Assembly (NCBI GenBank): GCA_039105265.1
Contig: JAPFFF010000017.1
Coordinates: forward strand, 2,046,001-2,110,000
Source: Tritrichomonas musculus
Taxonomy: Eukaryota; Parabasalia; Tritrichomonadida; Tritrichomonadidae
Direction of reading: 5' to 3'
DNA: 64,000 bases
In this document: piece after piece, positions 11,801 through 21,713 of the stretch
Position numbering within the stretch: position 1 is the first letter of the stretch
Layout of the letters: every line of letters begins with the position of its first letter
Notes under the pieces: model-generated
Seen by the model: the letters and a program-made list of their open reading frames with translations, nothing else
Database searches by the model: none
What the model was told of the DNA's origin: nothing
Program-made: the position numbers and the translations under genes

Positions 11801-13610
11801 TATTATTTTAATATGCGAACTATTTCCAATTTTCTCAAAGCAACTTCGTGATAATGCACCGCATCTTGATTATGTACTCGGAACTGTAGCTTATTTAAGC
11901 GGCTCTGTTGAAGCTCTTGAGTCATTAACATGGTTTGCGCATTACTATAAGAGTAATACAAGTGCTTTTGAACTATCAGTTGAAGATAGCTTAACAGCAA
12001 TAGATGAAAGGCTTCATTATTTCACAGATTTTTATCATTATGCAAGATATGGAGGAAATAATTTGGATCAGCCTTCATACAATGGTTTTCAAGAAGCACA
12101 TGATGTTGCATCTAAATCTTTTTCATGCGAAAATCAAACCAAAATACCAACCAATTTTGCTGAACTGTATGAATGTCTTTCTGTAGACCTTCAGATCAGT
12201 CTTCTTGAACCATTCATTGCTTATTTAATTGCTCCAATTCAAACAAAAGTTGATGATCATATTGATTCTCATAGTCCTTACTTATTAACCGTCTGGACTG
12301 TCACGATTAAAGCAATTGATCAGCTCTTCTATCCAATGTTTAGAGAAATTGTTGACAAAATTAAGAATTTGTTAAATAGATCAATACCAACAATGACAAC
12401 TCCTGCCATTATTCTTCTTATTGTGTGTTTCTTTACATGCGTTTTAGTCTTTATTGCTACAATTAAGACACAAGATAAAATGAAGTTTGCTTTATCACTT
12501 CTTCTTCATTGTCCACCGGATGTTGTAATGCAAACACCGAAAATTATGGATGTTTTATCAGGCGATTTTGGTTCACGAACACGAGAAGGTTTAATGAAGC
12601 ATACTGAATTCTTTGACAGTGTTGTCAAAAGTATCCCCGACTCAGTTATTGTTGTTAATGATAGAGGAATTGTTGAAACAATGAATAGAGCAACTGAAAG
12701 AATTTATGGTTTAAAGAAAGAAGAATTCATTGGTACTAATGCTCGAGAATTTTATTCATCTTCCAAATTTTCATCAGGAACAGAAGCTATTTTTGATCCT
12801 GATGTTAAACAATTAAATGTTGAATATAAGATGACTGATCAAGATTATGCATATCTTGATCTTAAATTACTTGAAATTCCTAAGAGTTATTCAACGATTA
12901 TTATTTCACGTGATCAAACACAAAATGTTTCTTATAATGCTTTAATTGCTGCAGAAAAAGAAAAAAGTGATAAATTACTTCAATCAATCTTGCCACCTCT
13001 TCTTATTCCTCGTGTTCAAAATGGCGAAGAAAACATCAGCTTTTCCGTTCAAAGTGCATCAATCTCATTCATGGATATTGTAGAATTTACTCCTTGGTGT
13101 GCAGCCAACTCAGCCCAAGTTATCATGTCAACATTAAACTTGATGTTTAGAGAATTTGACTTTTCACTTGCAACACATTCATCACTTACTAAAATCAAAT
13201 GTATTGGCGATTGTTACGTTGCTGCTGGTGGAATTTTCGTTGAAGTTAATCAACCAGCAGTTCATGCTAAAGAAATGGTCGAATTCGGACTTGAAGCAAT
13301 AAATAATGTCAGAAAAATTAACAAAATTCAAAATATGACATTAAGAATTAGAGTTGGTGTGAATACAGGAGGTCCTATTGTTGCTGGCGTTCTTGGTATT
13401 GATAAGCCAACTTTCGAAATTTTAGGTCCTGCAATTAATATGGCTCAACAAATGGAACATCACGGTGTTCCAATGGAAGTTCATATTTCTAGATCTACTT
13501 ACGAACTTATTTATTCTGGTTCTTTCAATGTGAAGGAAAGAGGTCAAATTGAAATCAAAAATGGTCAAGTGAGAACCTATCTTGTTAATGGAAAGAAAGG
13601 TGAAACTTAA
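8829..13610 (+). CDS. Transmembrane class III adenylate cyclase with PAS domain
   Basis: 1593 residues. About ten predicted membrane helices in residues 35-340 are followed by a cytosolic helical region (about 340-650), then helices near 655-677, 858-882, 978-1003 and 1193-1220 that bracket two large, N-glycosylation-rich ectodomains. A PAS domain (FDSVVKSIPDSVIVVNDRGIV, from about 1257) precedes a class III catalytic domain (about 1405-1590). Metal-binding aspartates are D1416 (FMDIVEFT) and D1461 (IKCIGDCY). K1457 at the base-selecting position favours ATP; the partner position, usually D in adenylate cyclases, is E1530 (TFEIL). The transition-state pair N...R is N1537 with Q1541, so the arginine is lost. 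The layout matches the large, duplicated Trichomonas transmembrane cyclase family. It would make cAMP at the surface in response to external signals if active; the arginine change makes activity uncertain. Confidence 0.88.
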   Translation: MINKSSSSNIFSSTRESGHSAASDANLSSMVEQDYFKKIRNRLFFLFSFIDTIPVNFYSIHNIISYWRLIQLAGPSLAAPYGNFWEPNSKYKNTISVVSIFFHLVPPNERSESAAIIEFIYFAIFFIMYIFLIGYSSYFRRTAKMSPIIAPLIIVGVNGFSHLLHPIVSEMIGESIGRLINNTTYYSMSVEVVAIVLSFITLVVNFIFITWISAVSFCFRPYSLMTITSGPQAFFSIYTSLVTLITALASQLNKTPQIVLTVVSALLYLAGIYIVYQPGAFVNRTESSIIFGISISSCIFMMLVIFYDIFDRYAVMIEIFIYILCLFIFILVGIYVLKKKIHKELIFIDHAYDNYESIDQVPNLKEKFFLSCAITGFVHSHPHCIDWTFFKQGSDHFSESKTIWKIFGKFVAIYPDESNLLSFIIHKMQSSRMSGFIIQEIISQARTIMTQREGSLSIDLKYRLSKAAKQVRVTKSKMRHVWDLAIQSSIYEMDTSINNTFISVNKASANFSHLLAQYPNNRFVARQYSLYVLDILGDTSLYQQWNEKVRNLQRGVMINNDRANILGMHAYPSLPAQTTSLTIQCQNNSSNNSQSQFMDSELLNDNLDFEENFSQEMSEQITVIKDMINNISIPAISCIRAWIIILFFLFIFTPAIAMIIYSPEFLDSLTYPLEYMYHVSCIRASSFLIPLLAQHYILENIPISETNQTAFFPQPNFGDLQFMMFGGSNETGDQLYNIISTTSNSAGKISLYRTFGINDANIQYVHNIIFGETIPYTYFAPNAGYENRTTVTISLQSAIMEMIIQMNPFFENATNSAAMTTSILKGPLYNAPIIANYSSAALSSMREYLTTKHDDIDNIILFAMTFICIVYAVTIIGLMIYQVETLKKTKLQIYQCLTALPKNVVSNVAESLKIIDKNGGKVDDDEEYDNDDNTEGGDKTGQIKGLNDVNKQDENILKVFSSASDLAMVGSSENIIYIVLNILILACVIGIIILICELFPIFSKQLRDNAPHLDYVLGTVAYLSGSVEALESLTWFAHYYKSNTSAFELSVEDSLTAIDERLHYFTDFYHYARYGGNNLDQPSYNGFQEAHDVASKSFSCENQTKIPTNFAELYECLSVDLQISLLEPFIAYLIAPIQTKVDDHIDSHSPYLLTVWTVTIKAIDQLFYPMFREIVDKIKNLLNRSIPTMTTPAIILLIVCFFTCVLVFIATIKTQDKMKFALSLLLHCPPDVVMQTPKIMDVLSGDFGSRTREGLMKHTEFFDSVVKSIPDSVIVVNDRGIVETMNRATERIYGLKKEEFIGTNAREFYSSSKFSSGTEAIFDPDVKQLNVEYKMTDQDYAYLDLKLLEIPKSYSTIIISRDQTQNVSYNALIAAEKEKSDKLLQSILPPLLIPRVQNGEENISFSVQSASISFMDIVEFTPWCAANSAQVIMSTLNLMFREFDFSLATHSSLTKIKCIGDCYVAAGGIFVEVNQPAVHAKEMVEFGLEAINNVRKINKIQNMTLRIRVGVNTGGPIVAGVLGIDKPTFEILGPAINMAQQMEHHGVPMEVHISRSTYELIYSGSFNVKERGQIEIKNGQVRTYLVNGKKGET

Positions 13611-13938
13611 GTTTTTTCTTAATATTATTATTTTAAGTTTTTTTTATTTATTTATTTGTACGCCAGATTATGCGTACATTAAAATTTTTAAATTTTGATT
13701 GTTAGTAAAATTGAAAAATACAAAATTTACAAAATTTTATATTAACTGCTATAAAATATTTTATTGCTTGTTTTGATTGATTTATGTTTTATTATTAGAT
13801 ATATGAGTTTTTCCTTTTTTTTTTAAGAAATTTGATATTATTATTTTGTTGTTAATTAAAAAAAAAAATATATGGTTTATGCAAATAATTATTTTTAAAC
13901 ATTTTATATTATGATAATTGAGTAGAAATATGACAAAT
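13611..13938. other. Convergent intergenic region with 3' hairpin
   Basis: 328 bp between two genes that end toward each other. A 7-bp perfect hairpin, TGTACGC/GCGTACA with an 8-nt loop at 13657-13678, sits 47 nt past the cyclase stop codon. The remainder is A/T runs. Confidence 0.5.
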
Positions 13939-15210
13939 TTACAATATATCATATTTCTTTAATATAAATCCAATAGATACAGCAGCAATAGCAATTGTGA
14001 ATCGTATACTGGTTTGAAATAGATCCTTATCTTTTAATTTTAATTCAGCAATTTCATTATTGCATGTAGCTATAACACTTTCTGGGAAAGAATTTAGTAC
14101 AGCTGGAACTGTTTGTGAAACTGATTGTAAATATGTGGCTGATGTTGAATGTACATCTGGATCATTATGGCAGTTTACCCATCCTTTTAAGAAAGAGGGC
14201 GATTTTTGTGCTTGTTCTATAAATGCTACTTTAACTTCTTTAGGTGCTGTCTCAAAATTAGGATAATGAAGCATTATTTCACGAGCGTAATTATTAGTAT
14301 CAGAAACATGGCAACTAGAAAAGAGTTTATCAAGAACAGCCTTTATATGTTGATCACGGTTTGTTGTAGCTGATCCTTTCAATCTAAGGAGTAATGGAAT
14401 CATTTCTGTAAAATTATGAGCTGATATCTTGTTATCATTTGTTTGTTTGAAATTTTGATCAATAATATGAGAAGCCCATACAGAATATGGCCCTGAAACA
14501 CTTACTTCAGAAATGTTCAAAAGCTCATCAATGAAAAATGAGACTAATTCGTTTGTTGTAAAATTAACTTTACTTGGGCTTGTAATTGCACGGTTAACAA
14601 GCCAGAGAGTAGGAGGTCCTGCAACTGGAACATTTTCGTGTTTAACATAAAATAACTTCTTTTTTTCTTCTTTATCAGCTTGGTTGAAGATCTCGGGCCT
14701 ATTTTGAAAAAGAAGATCAATTAAGAAAAGCGATCCGTGCCCTGTGGGTTTTTTCTTAGAAAGCTTTTCTGCGGTGCTATCGATTAAAGATTTAACTTCG
14801 TCTATAGTGATTGTCTTAGGTATACATGAAATGACTAAATTAATAAAATTATCTTCATTTCTTGAAGAAAAGCAATTTATGCGTTTATCAAGTAATTCTT
14901 CATATTGTTCGGGATTATATTTATCATATTTTTCGTATTTATCGCAATAAAGAGTTCTTTCTTCTTGACGAATGCGTAATGATTCATCTAATATATTGGC
15001 AAGTTCATTAAATCCTAAATTATTACGACCTTTGAGTGCTTTCTCGAAAATTTGGTAAAAAGTCATGGGTGCTCGCTTTGCGCCAGGTTTAAAATCTGAT
15101 TTTGGAGTCGAGGATGTTGATGCGTTTGTTTGTTGTAAATCTGAATCATCGAAATCATCTTCTTCAGCAAGACCACTAAAAGCGTTCTTTCCAACCTTAA
15201 TTCGAGACAT
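13939..15210 (-). CDS. Tail-anchored membrane protein, possibly TMEM214-like
   Basis: 423 residues beginning MSRIKVGKNAF at the ATG at 15210. A disordered acidic and Ser/Thr-rich N-terminus (to about residue 45) is followed by an all-helical body (about 48-390) and one C-terminal hydrophobic segment, FTIAIAAVSIGFILKK, typical of a tail anchor in the ER or other internal membrane. The body contains GHGSLFLIDLLFQNRPEIF and AGPPTLWLVNRA, which recall the ALQxNP and LWxLxQ pattern of the ER protein TMEM214. That resemblance is from memory and weak. No enzymatic motif is visible. It reads in the same direction as the phosphatase gene upstream, 373 bp away. Confidence 0.5.
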   Translation of the reverse strand: MSRIKVGKNAFSGLAEEDDFDDSDLQQTNASTSSTPKSDFKPGAKRAPMTFYQIFEKALKGRNNLGFNELANILDESLRIRQEERTLYCDKYEKYDKYNPEQYEELLDKRINCFSSRNEDNFINLVISCIPKTITIDEVKSLIDSTAEKLSKKKPTGHGSLFLIDLLFQNRPEIFNQADKEEKKKLFYVKHENVPVAGPPTLWLVNRAITSPSKVNFTTNELVSFFIDELLNISEVSVSGPYSVWASHIIDQNFKQTNDNKISAHNFTEMIPLLLRLKGSATTNRDQHIKAVLDKLFSSCHVSDTNNYAREIMLHYPNFETAPKEVKVAFIEQAQKSPSFLKGWVNCHNDPDVHSTSATYLQSVSQTVPAVLNSFPESVIATCNNEIAELKLKDKDLFQTSIRFTIAIAAVSIGFILKKYDIL

Positions 15211-15583
15211 TTAAGAAATTGTGTGTATGTCAAAACCGTGAAATCAAATAAGAATTTCAAATTATATTTGTTCTTACCAAAATCAGTTTGATTTACAATT
15301 AAAAAAAAAAAGTAATATTATTCTTTGTTAAATTCCACATTGGGAATAAGTGTAAAATTGCTAATAAAATAATATTTATAAGATTCAAGATTTAAATCTA
15401 AATTTATATCAAACTATAAAATACAAAATAAGGACTTCCAAAATTAAATGATAAGGAATCAATGTTTTTTCCTTAAAGAAATGAATAAATATAATATACT
15501 ATGTAAAATAAAAAAAAGATTGCATATCCAACTTTTTAAAGATGAAACATACATTAATAATAGTTATACAAGAAACATATAAA
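15211..15583. other. AT-rich intergenic region
   Basis: 373 bp between two minus-strand genes. No frame, repeat or RNA gene is seen, only A/T runs and a TTTTAAAG block near 15533. Confidence 0.4.
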
Positions 15584-16990
15584 TTAGAGAGAGGAAAATC
15601 CTCTTCGTTTCTTTCTTAAAGAATTATCTATATTTGGTGTAACATAAGGAGGAAAACCTAAACTCGATGATGACTTTATATTAACTGAAGCTGATGCAGG
15701 TACATGAAAATTATTGGAACTTGAGCAAGAAGGGATGCCTGTAGTATAATTATCGTTCTGATTAACATTTTGAACAGGGGCTGTGGAAGCAAGCGAGGGA
15801 AGTGATTGTAATCCATCAGCATTAGGTAATAATGTCATTCTGCGTTGCATGCCTGAAGAAACGCCTTTGAAGTTTGGAACTGTTTTAACTTGGGTTGAGC
15901 CACCTCTTGCAGACATATCCATTGAATGTCTTTGTTCAGAGAACGGTGATAAACCGGGGAATTTTTTCGTATCGGGTTTATTAACTCTTGCTGAATTAAA
16001 AAGAGTCGTAGATAACGATGTTGAAATTCTTTGCATTGTTTTAACATGTATTGGTCTCTTTAGATAATCAAGAGGTGGAAATTGGACAAAAGAATATTCC
16101 ATTGGTGCAGTAACTTTAATAATTGCAGACATATTTTTGACTATTCCACAGTAGTTTGATGCGCTGAAAACAGTAATTAACTTGTTGTGAAACTTTGGTT
16201 CGCTTCCTTCCATAACGCATTCATGAGCACGAATTAAAATATTAAGATTACTTAAATTTAAAAATTCGTCAAGAACAGATTCTGAAAAAAAGAATCCAGT
16301 ACCTCGACTTGATGGTTCAAATGACTCAACTGAATCATTTGGATCGCTCCATAAAAGAGGATCAATTAATTCAGATCCAAAATCAAAAATTGGTTTTTCA
16401 AGATTCGCAATTTGTTTAATACTGAACAAAGAAGGTCCAATACCTCCATGAACACAGAGCATTCTTTTATCGATACGAATTGCCAATGGAATTTCAGAAA
16501 AGGAGGATAAGTAATGTCTATAAATAGATTCATCCGAATAAGTTTCAAGTAATTGTTTTTTAAAGCCGCATTGCGAAGCAAGAAAATCAAATTCATGGTT
16601 ACCACGAATTACAAAAACATTTTGTGGCCATAAAATTTTTAAAAGATATACCAGTGCAATTGTTTCAACTGAAAATTCCCCGCGGTCAACAAGATCACCA
16701 AGAAAAACATATCTTGTTTTATCAGGTAAGCCTTGCGTTTTTAAAATTCGAAATAGGTCAAGTATATGTCCGTGAATATCGCCAACAATCGTGCAAGGTG
16801 ATTCAATGTCTAGAAGAGTAGGTTCTGACTGAAAAATGAGTTCTACGTTTGATGTAAGTAACAATATCATTTGTTTTGAAATTGATGGTAAGTTCAGCTG
16901 AAGGTTTTGGCAGGCATAAAATTCGACATCTGCCGAAACTGCTTGCATAAATCTATTTAAAAGTGCTTCAAACGGGGCTCTATCAGCCAT
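15584..16990 (-). CDS. PPP-family serine/threonine protein phosphatase
   Basis: 468 residues. The catalytic domain (about 1-290) has all PPP metal-site motifs: GDIHG (70-74), GDLVDRG (98-104), RGNHE (129-133), HGG (181-183) and the C-terminal SASNYCG (276-282). The usual RGHE is RAHE (254-257), keeping the metal-ligand histidine. This two-metal fold removes phosphate from Ser/Thr. A Ser/Asn/Pro-rich tail of about 170 residues with basic patches (KKRRGF at the end) follows and is probably a disordered targeting or regulatory region. The core is nearest PP1/PP2A in length and motif spacing, but it has substitutions at typical substrate-groove positions, so the subfamily is open. The start ATG is followed at once by helical sequence typical of PPP N-termini. 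Confidence 0.85.
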   Translation of the reverse strand: MADRAPFEALLNRFMQAVSADVEFYACQNLQLNLPSISKQMILLLTSNVELIFQSEPTLLDIESPCTIVGDIHGHILDLFRILKTQGLPDKTRYVFLGDLVDRGEFSVETIALVYLLKILWPQNVFVIRGNHEFDFLASQCGFKKQLLETYSDESIYRHYLSSFSEIPLAIRIDKRMLCVHGGIGPSLFSIKQIANLEKPIFDFGSELIDPLLWSDPNDSVESFEPSSRGTGFFFSESVLDEFLNLSNLNILIRAHECVMEGSEPKFHNKLITVFSASNYCGIVKNMSAIIKVTAPMEYSFVQFPPLDYLKRPIHVKTMQRISTSLSTTLFNSARVNKPDTKKFPGLSPFSEQRHSMDMSARGGSTQVKTVPNFKGVSSGMQRRMTLLPNADGLQSLPSLASTAPVQNVNQNDNYTTGIPSCSSSNNFHVPASASVNIKSSSSLGFPPYVTPNIDNSLRKKRRGFSSL

Positions 16991-18004
16991 GTTTATTTCC
17001 GGAATTTATTAATGTTTTTTTTTGAAAGGCTCTAAATTTTGGAATTGTGAGCGCCAAATTTGACATTATTGGATTATTGTTTTATAGAAGTAATCATATA
17101 TCTGAATATATAATGAATTAAAATGTGATTATTAAATATAATTATATTTATATTTAATTTATAATTAATAATTATTAAAAAAATATGAACCAAAATGAAA
17201 GAAATGAAAGGAAAATACTAATTATTAAATTGATAAGTTAAGTTTTTGAAAATGGATAAACTGAATTTTCATTCAAAAATATAAATTCATAAAAAATAAT
17301 GAAAAAAAGCAAAACACAACGAAAAAAGCAAAATTAAGTATTTTTTGTTGAAGAAAGTAAAGCTAGTGTATTTAATAGTATATGTTGTAATCATCTTTTT
17401 GAATGTTTTACATCATATCAAAATCTTTACTTTCAAAGTTAAAAAATAATACAAAAAATAAATTTTTTTTAAATGGATTTGTAAAGTTTATAATTCAAAA
17501 TACCAATTTTGATAAAGTTTATCAATTATTAATACAAATAGGCAAAAATTTAAATAAATGAGTTCAAGGCATTGTAAAATCATAATCAAATCTATGGTTA
17601 TTTTAATATAATTTGGTCGATTTGGCGGTTTTTTATTCAAAAATATTCGATAACCATACAACCATGAAATACAAATATCAAAAGTGAAACATAATAAAAT
17701 TACAATTTTTTTAATATAAAATATATTTTATTTGAGGTAGGTTAATTTATAGTAAGAATCATTTGAAAGTCATTACAATTGCTAGAAAAGATAAAAATAT
17801 GATTAGAAATATTTGAAATAGTTATTCAATGGATTGTCGGGTTATTTGAATTAAATAATTTTAACAATTCCACTTTTTCTAAAATGAAAAAAAAAAAATC
17901 AAACCATTTTTCTTGTAATCCAAAATACATTTTAATTAATATTTGCAATTAAAATCAAGGCAGATATTGGAGTATATAGATAGCAAATTTAGATTCTAAT
18001 TGTA
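16991..18004. other. AT-rich intergenic region
   Basis: Low-complexity A/T sequence between the divergent phosphatase and hypothetical genes. No sustained frame, RNA gene or repeat array is visible up to the small element that starts at 18005. Confidence 0.4.
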
Positions 18005-18254
18005 ATTAAGGTACAAATCCAGTACGTTATTTTTTGAATAGGAGAACTTTTATTATTTGAATAGTTGCATGTCTCTGAAAAAGTTTAAATTGACTAGGTT
18101 TGTTTTTGACACTTATTTTACAATTTAAATAAGCATTATGACATATTATATGAAATGGATGAAAATAATCGTTTTTTATTTAACATGTCATTTTATTCTT
18201 TGAGAATGTCAAAAAAAATTGCGGTTACTAAACGTACTGGATTTGTACCTTAAT
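18005..18254. mobile_element. MITE-like inverted-repeat element, 250 bp
   Basis: The two ends are perfect 24-bp inverted repeats (18005-18028 and 18231-18254) beginning ATTAAGGTACAAATCC. Each end contains TTAA immediately before GGTACAAATCC, so the element could sit in a TTAA target (piggyBac style) or in a TA target with the palindrome hiding the exact border. The 200-bp interior has no coding capacity, so this is a non-autonomous element or a strong hairpin. It ends 168 bp before the start codon of the next gene and may contribute to its promoter. Confidence 0.7.
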
Positions 18255-18421
18255 CATTTATCAAATTTGTGAATAAATATATAATTATCAAAAATATGTT
18301 TGATCAATAATTTCGATCATATATTGCATTGAATGTGAAACGTATTGACATTATATCAAGTAAAAATATAGATTATTTATTCATCAAACAAAAAAAGTTC
18401 GTTATTTCAGAAAAGTTTATA

Positions 18422-19282
18422 ATGTACTCATCACCCAAATCTGAAATTTCCGATGATTTAACATTTTTACGAGGTATGATTGAGCCACCCTCATCTCCTT
18501 CTGAATCTATTGATTACCAGTTTCTCCAAAAGGAACTAAATAAAAGGAGACCGCAGCCTGTCAAACCAAAAAAAGGTATTGAGACAATAGAACCACAAAC
18601 AAAGCCGTCAACGCGAAAACCTAATTATCTAAAATCACCTTTTTCATACGCCCAGTCAAAATCATCATTAGGTACCTTGCCCAAAAGTAATATGAGAGAA
18701 ATAACATACACTTTTCCAAATGACAATGATGAATTAGAAGCAGCAACCAATGTTGAAGCTGATAATATTTCAAATTTTTCGAATCCTCATTCAAGATCAT
18801 CACAAACAAAAAGTAGACAAAATGATTTGCAAATCACAACAAATTCAACCATAGCAACAGTTGAGAAAAGTATACCAAAACAGCCAAAATCATATCTTTC
18901 ATGGAAATTTATTGGGGATACAAAAGATGGTAATTTTGGGATTTTAACAGGAAAAATTAATGCTAAGGAAACACCAACAACTTTAAAACGTAATTTTGCC
19001 AATATTCCATATGTGTTAGATCAATATCATATAGAATTTTCACCAGAAGAGCAAGAAGCGCCACCAAAAATTCATCCACGCGATCTTTTTGCTTTGTCAA
19101 TTGCCAAAAACAAATCAAACGAAAAAAATTCTAGAACTATATCACGTTTACAACAGCAGAAATTGAAGCGGAAATATTCTAATGAATATCAAAATGAGCC
19201 AGATACACAAATTTACCTTGAAACTGACGAAAAGCTTATTCCACTTGTCGCTTCACGTTTGCCGAAAGGTACACAAGTTTAG
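18422..19282 (+). CDS. Hypothetical protein, basic and disordered
   Basis: 286 residues from the ATG at 18422. An in-frame ATG at 18329 would add 31 residues, but they are encoded by intergenic-looking AT sequence; the downstream ATG is preceded by AAAAAAAGTTCG and GAAAAGTTT like other starts here. The protein is rich in Ser, Pro, Lys and Gln (SSPKSEISDDL, PPSSPSESIDY), with one more ordered stretch, SYLSWKFIGDTKDGNFGILTG (split over about residues 155-178), and a basic C-terminus. No family is recognised. It has no signal peptide or membrane segment. Codon use and the absence of internal stops support a real gene. Confidence 0.6.
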   Translation: MYSSPKSEISDDLTFLRGMIEPPSSPSESIDYQFLQKELNKRRPQPVKPKKGIETIEPQTKPSTRKPNYLKSPFSYAQSKSSLGTLPKSNMREITYTFPNDNDELEAATNVEADNISNFSNPHSRSSQTKSRQNDLQITTNSTIATVEKSIPKQPKSYLSWKFIGDTKDGNFGILTGKINAKETPTTLKRNFANIPYVLDQYHIEFSPEEQEAPPKIHPRDLFALSIAKNKSNEKNSRTISRLQQQKLKRKYSNEYQNEPDTQIYLETDEKLIPLVASRLPKGTQV

Positions 19283-19685
19283 CTTATTTTCATTGTTATT
19301 AATAAAATGTTTGTTTATTATTTTATATTATTATTTTAAATAATGCAGCCAAATATCTTGCTTGCAAATATAATAAATATTCAAAAACAAAAATTATTTT
19401 ATTTGGAATTTAAGGTTATTTGTCCCAAAGAACATAATACAAATCTTTCCATAAATTACCTAAAACTGAGTATTATTTATGGTACATATACAATAATTTC
19501 ATTAGAATGAAAATAATTTAAAAGAATGTTCATTTATCAAGATACTCATATATTAAGATATGAGTTGATAAGTTGAGAAATAATTTCATGTTAAATGACT
19601 TAACGTCTTTATTGATTTTTCTAATCTCATTATTTCCATCAATATTAAGTTATATGCATTCAAATCAATAATTGTTAATTAGTTG
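19283..19685. other. AT-rich intergenic region
   Basis: No coding frame or repeat was recognised. It may include more of the dispersed repeat that begins at 19686, because the second copy runs off the window at the matching point. Confidence 0.35.
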
Positions 19686-20555
19686 CTCGATATAATCATT
19701 TTAAGAAAGTCTAACACTGTTAATTTTATAAAAATTATGATCTGATATATCTTTAATATTTCATTCAATCTTTATGATTTTTGAAAATTCCAAATATATT
19801 TATATTAATAAACATAAGATTAATTAAATTATTAGATTTTTCAAATTAAATTAGATTTATAAACAGAAATAAAAAGAAATAAAATTATTTTTCATATATA
19901 AACTTATCATATCTTTTTTCTCAACCTAGAATTTTATATGATACTCTTCCATATGATTTTTTATTATCTGTATTAATGTATATGTTGGTTCTTAAGATAT
20001 TCATATGCTTAATTTTGAGAAATAATGGTTTTGATTTTAACAGCTTATTTTAATGGTGTAAAATGTCATAAAAAGAGTTTAAAAATAAGTATATCAAGAA
20101 ATAAGAAAGTATTCAAGTATATATATCACTAAACATATTTACTATATTATTATATTTTACATATTATTGTTTTTTATTTTTTATTGTAAAAATAGAATGA
20201 CTAATCAAGATTTTTTAATTGATTAATTTAAAATATATTAATTCAATATTTATTTTCTTTCATTCAATATATTAACTAATCATGTATTCAAAAAAATGAT
20301 CGTTATTTCAATAATAAATCTTTATTCAAATTATAATTATGTATTTATCTTAGTATTCAATAAATTAAACCATAGTATATATATATATATATAATATAAA
20401 TCATTAATAAAAAAATAAATAAAATAATATAAATAAAATATATTAAAATATTATATAAATAAATCAGAAGCAAAAAAAAATAAAATTATTTCAATTTTAT
20501 AATAATCCTTTGAAATATTACTACATTTTCATTGAAATATTTTCTTTCAAATTAA
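19686..20555 (+). repeat. Long dispersed repeat, copy 1 (inverse copy at 63125-64000)
   Basis: About 870 bp align, in inverted orientation, with 63125-64000. Matching landmarks include CTCGATATAATCATTTT, TTAATATTTCATTCAATC, AATGGTGTAAAATGTCAT, AATCATGTATTCAAAAAA and ATTATATAAATAAATCAG. Identity looks like 80-90 percent with small indels. The sequence is very AT-rich, with no long frame. The second copy is cut by the window end exactly where the first continues, so the full unit is probably longer. Type unknown. Confidence 0.75.
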
Positions 20556-20744
20556 ACAAGGAACGCGTATTTTTTGAACTGCGTTCAAAAAGTGTCTAGT
20601 ACTCAGTTTTCTTCTTTTAGAAAAAAGACAATATCTATATAAAAGGCATTCAAATAAACAATAATTTACTCAAAATTTTATTAATGCTTTCTGTAAAAAA
20701 ACTAACAAAAGTTTGTAATTAGCAAAAACGCGAGTCAGTTATTA

Positions 20745-20940
20745 ACATCAAAGTTTGTCTGTCGTTAGCATAGATGTTTATCTGTTGTTAGCATCAATGT
20801 TTATCTGTTGTTAGCATCGATGTTTATCTGTTGTTAGCATCGATGTTTGTATGTTGTAAGCATCGATGTTTATCTGTTGTTAGCATCAATGTTTATCTGT
20901 TGTTAGCATCGATGTTTGTCTGTTGTAAGCATCAAAGTTT
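20745..20940 (+). repeat. 23-bp minisatellite, about 8 copies
   Basis: The imperfect unit GTTGTTAGCATCGATGTTTATCT is repeated head to tail with small changes (ATCAATG or ATCGATG; TTTATC or TTTGTC). It lies just outside the decayed Mutator-like element at 21.3-24.8 kb and may belong to its arm or to another lost element. Confidence 0.8.
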
Positions 20941-21304
20941 ATCAATATTTAAGATAATATTATCTGGTGATAGGATTATCTGGCTGTGGAATTTATCTGG
21001 CTATGAAATTAAACTATTTTATTTCTTTTTGATTAATTAATTAAAAAAAAAAAAAAAAAAAAAAAATTAAATTCTAATAACTTTATGAAAAATGAAAAAA
21101 ATAACTGAAAAAAATTTTTTATTACAATATCTTAATCAAAAAGAAATAAAATAGTTTACAATTATAATTACAAGTGCAAAAAATGATATACTTAATTTAA
21201 ATATTATCCAAAATATTTTAAAACAATATGATGGCTGGATAACTTCAAGTCTTATTTTTTTGGGGTTTTGTTTTATTATATTAAGATAACTTTTGTTAAT
21301 GAAT
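20941..21304. other. AT-rich spacer with a poly-A run
   Basis: Contains a run of about 24 A residues near 21042-21066 and no gene. Nothing else recognised. Confidence 0.4.
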
Positions 21305-21681
21305 TGACAAACCAGATGACGAATCGCAAGATATTAAAGCAAATAAGATGCTAAAAAAAAATATGGACAAATCAGCCAAATAGATAGATGTTACGATTAA
21401 ACGAAATGAAGAATAAGAAGTTATTTACAAACTAAATGAGGAATAACGATATATTACAAATAAACAAGACGGTGAAGGAGAAGATATTAACAAATCAATG
21501 AAATCATAGAAGCGGTAAAAAAAAGAGGCGGAATCGACTATTCATTCAGCAACCGATTAGAAATCGACGAAACAGGCATCAAAAGGTCAATTCATCAAAT
21601 ATACAATTAAATACAAATTGAAACATTTGATCTTTCCCAAATTATTTTTCTGATTAAAATTCATTTTAATATTTTTTCCTT

Positions 21682-21713
<32 letters not shown>

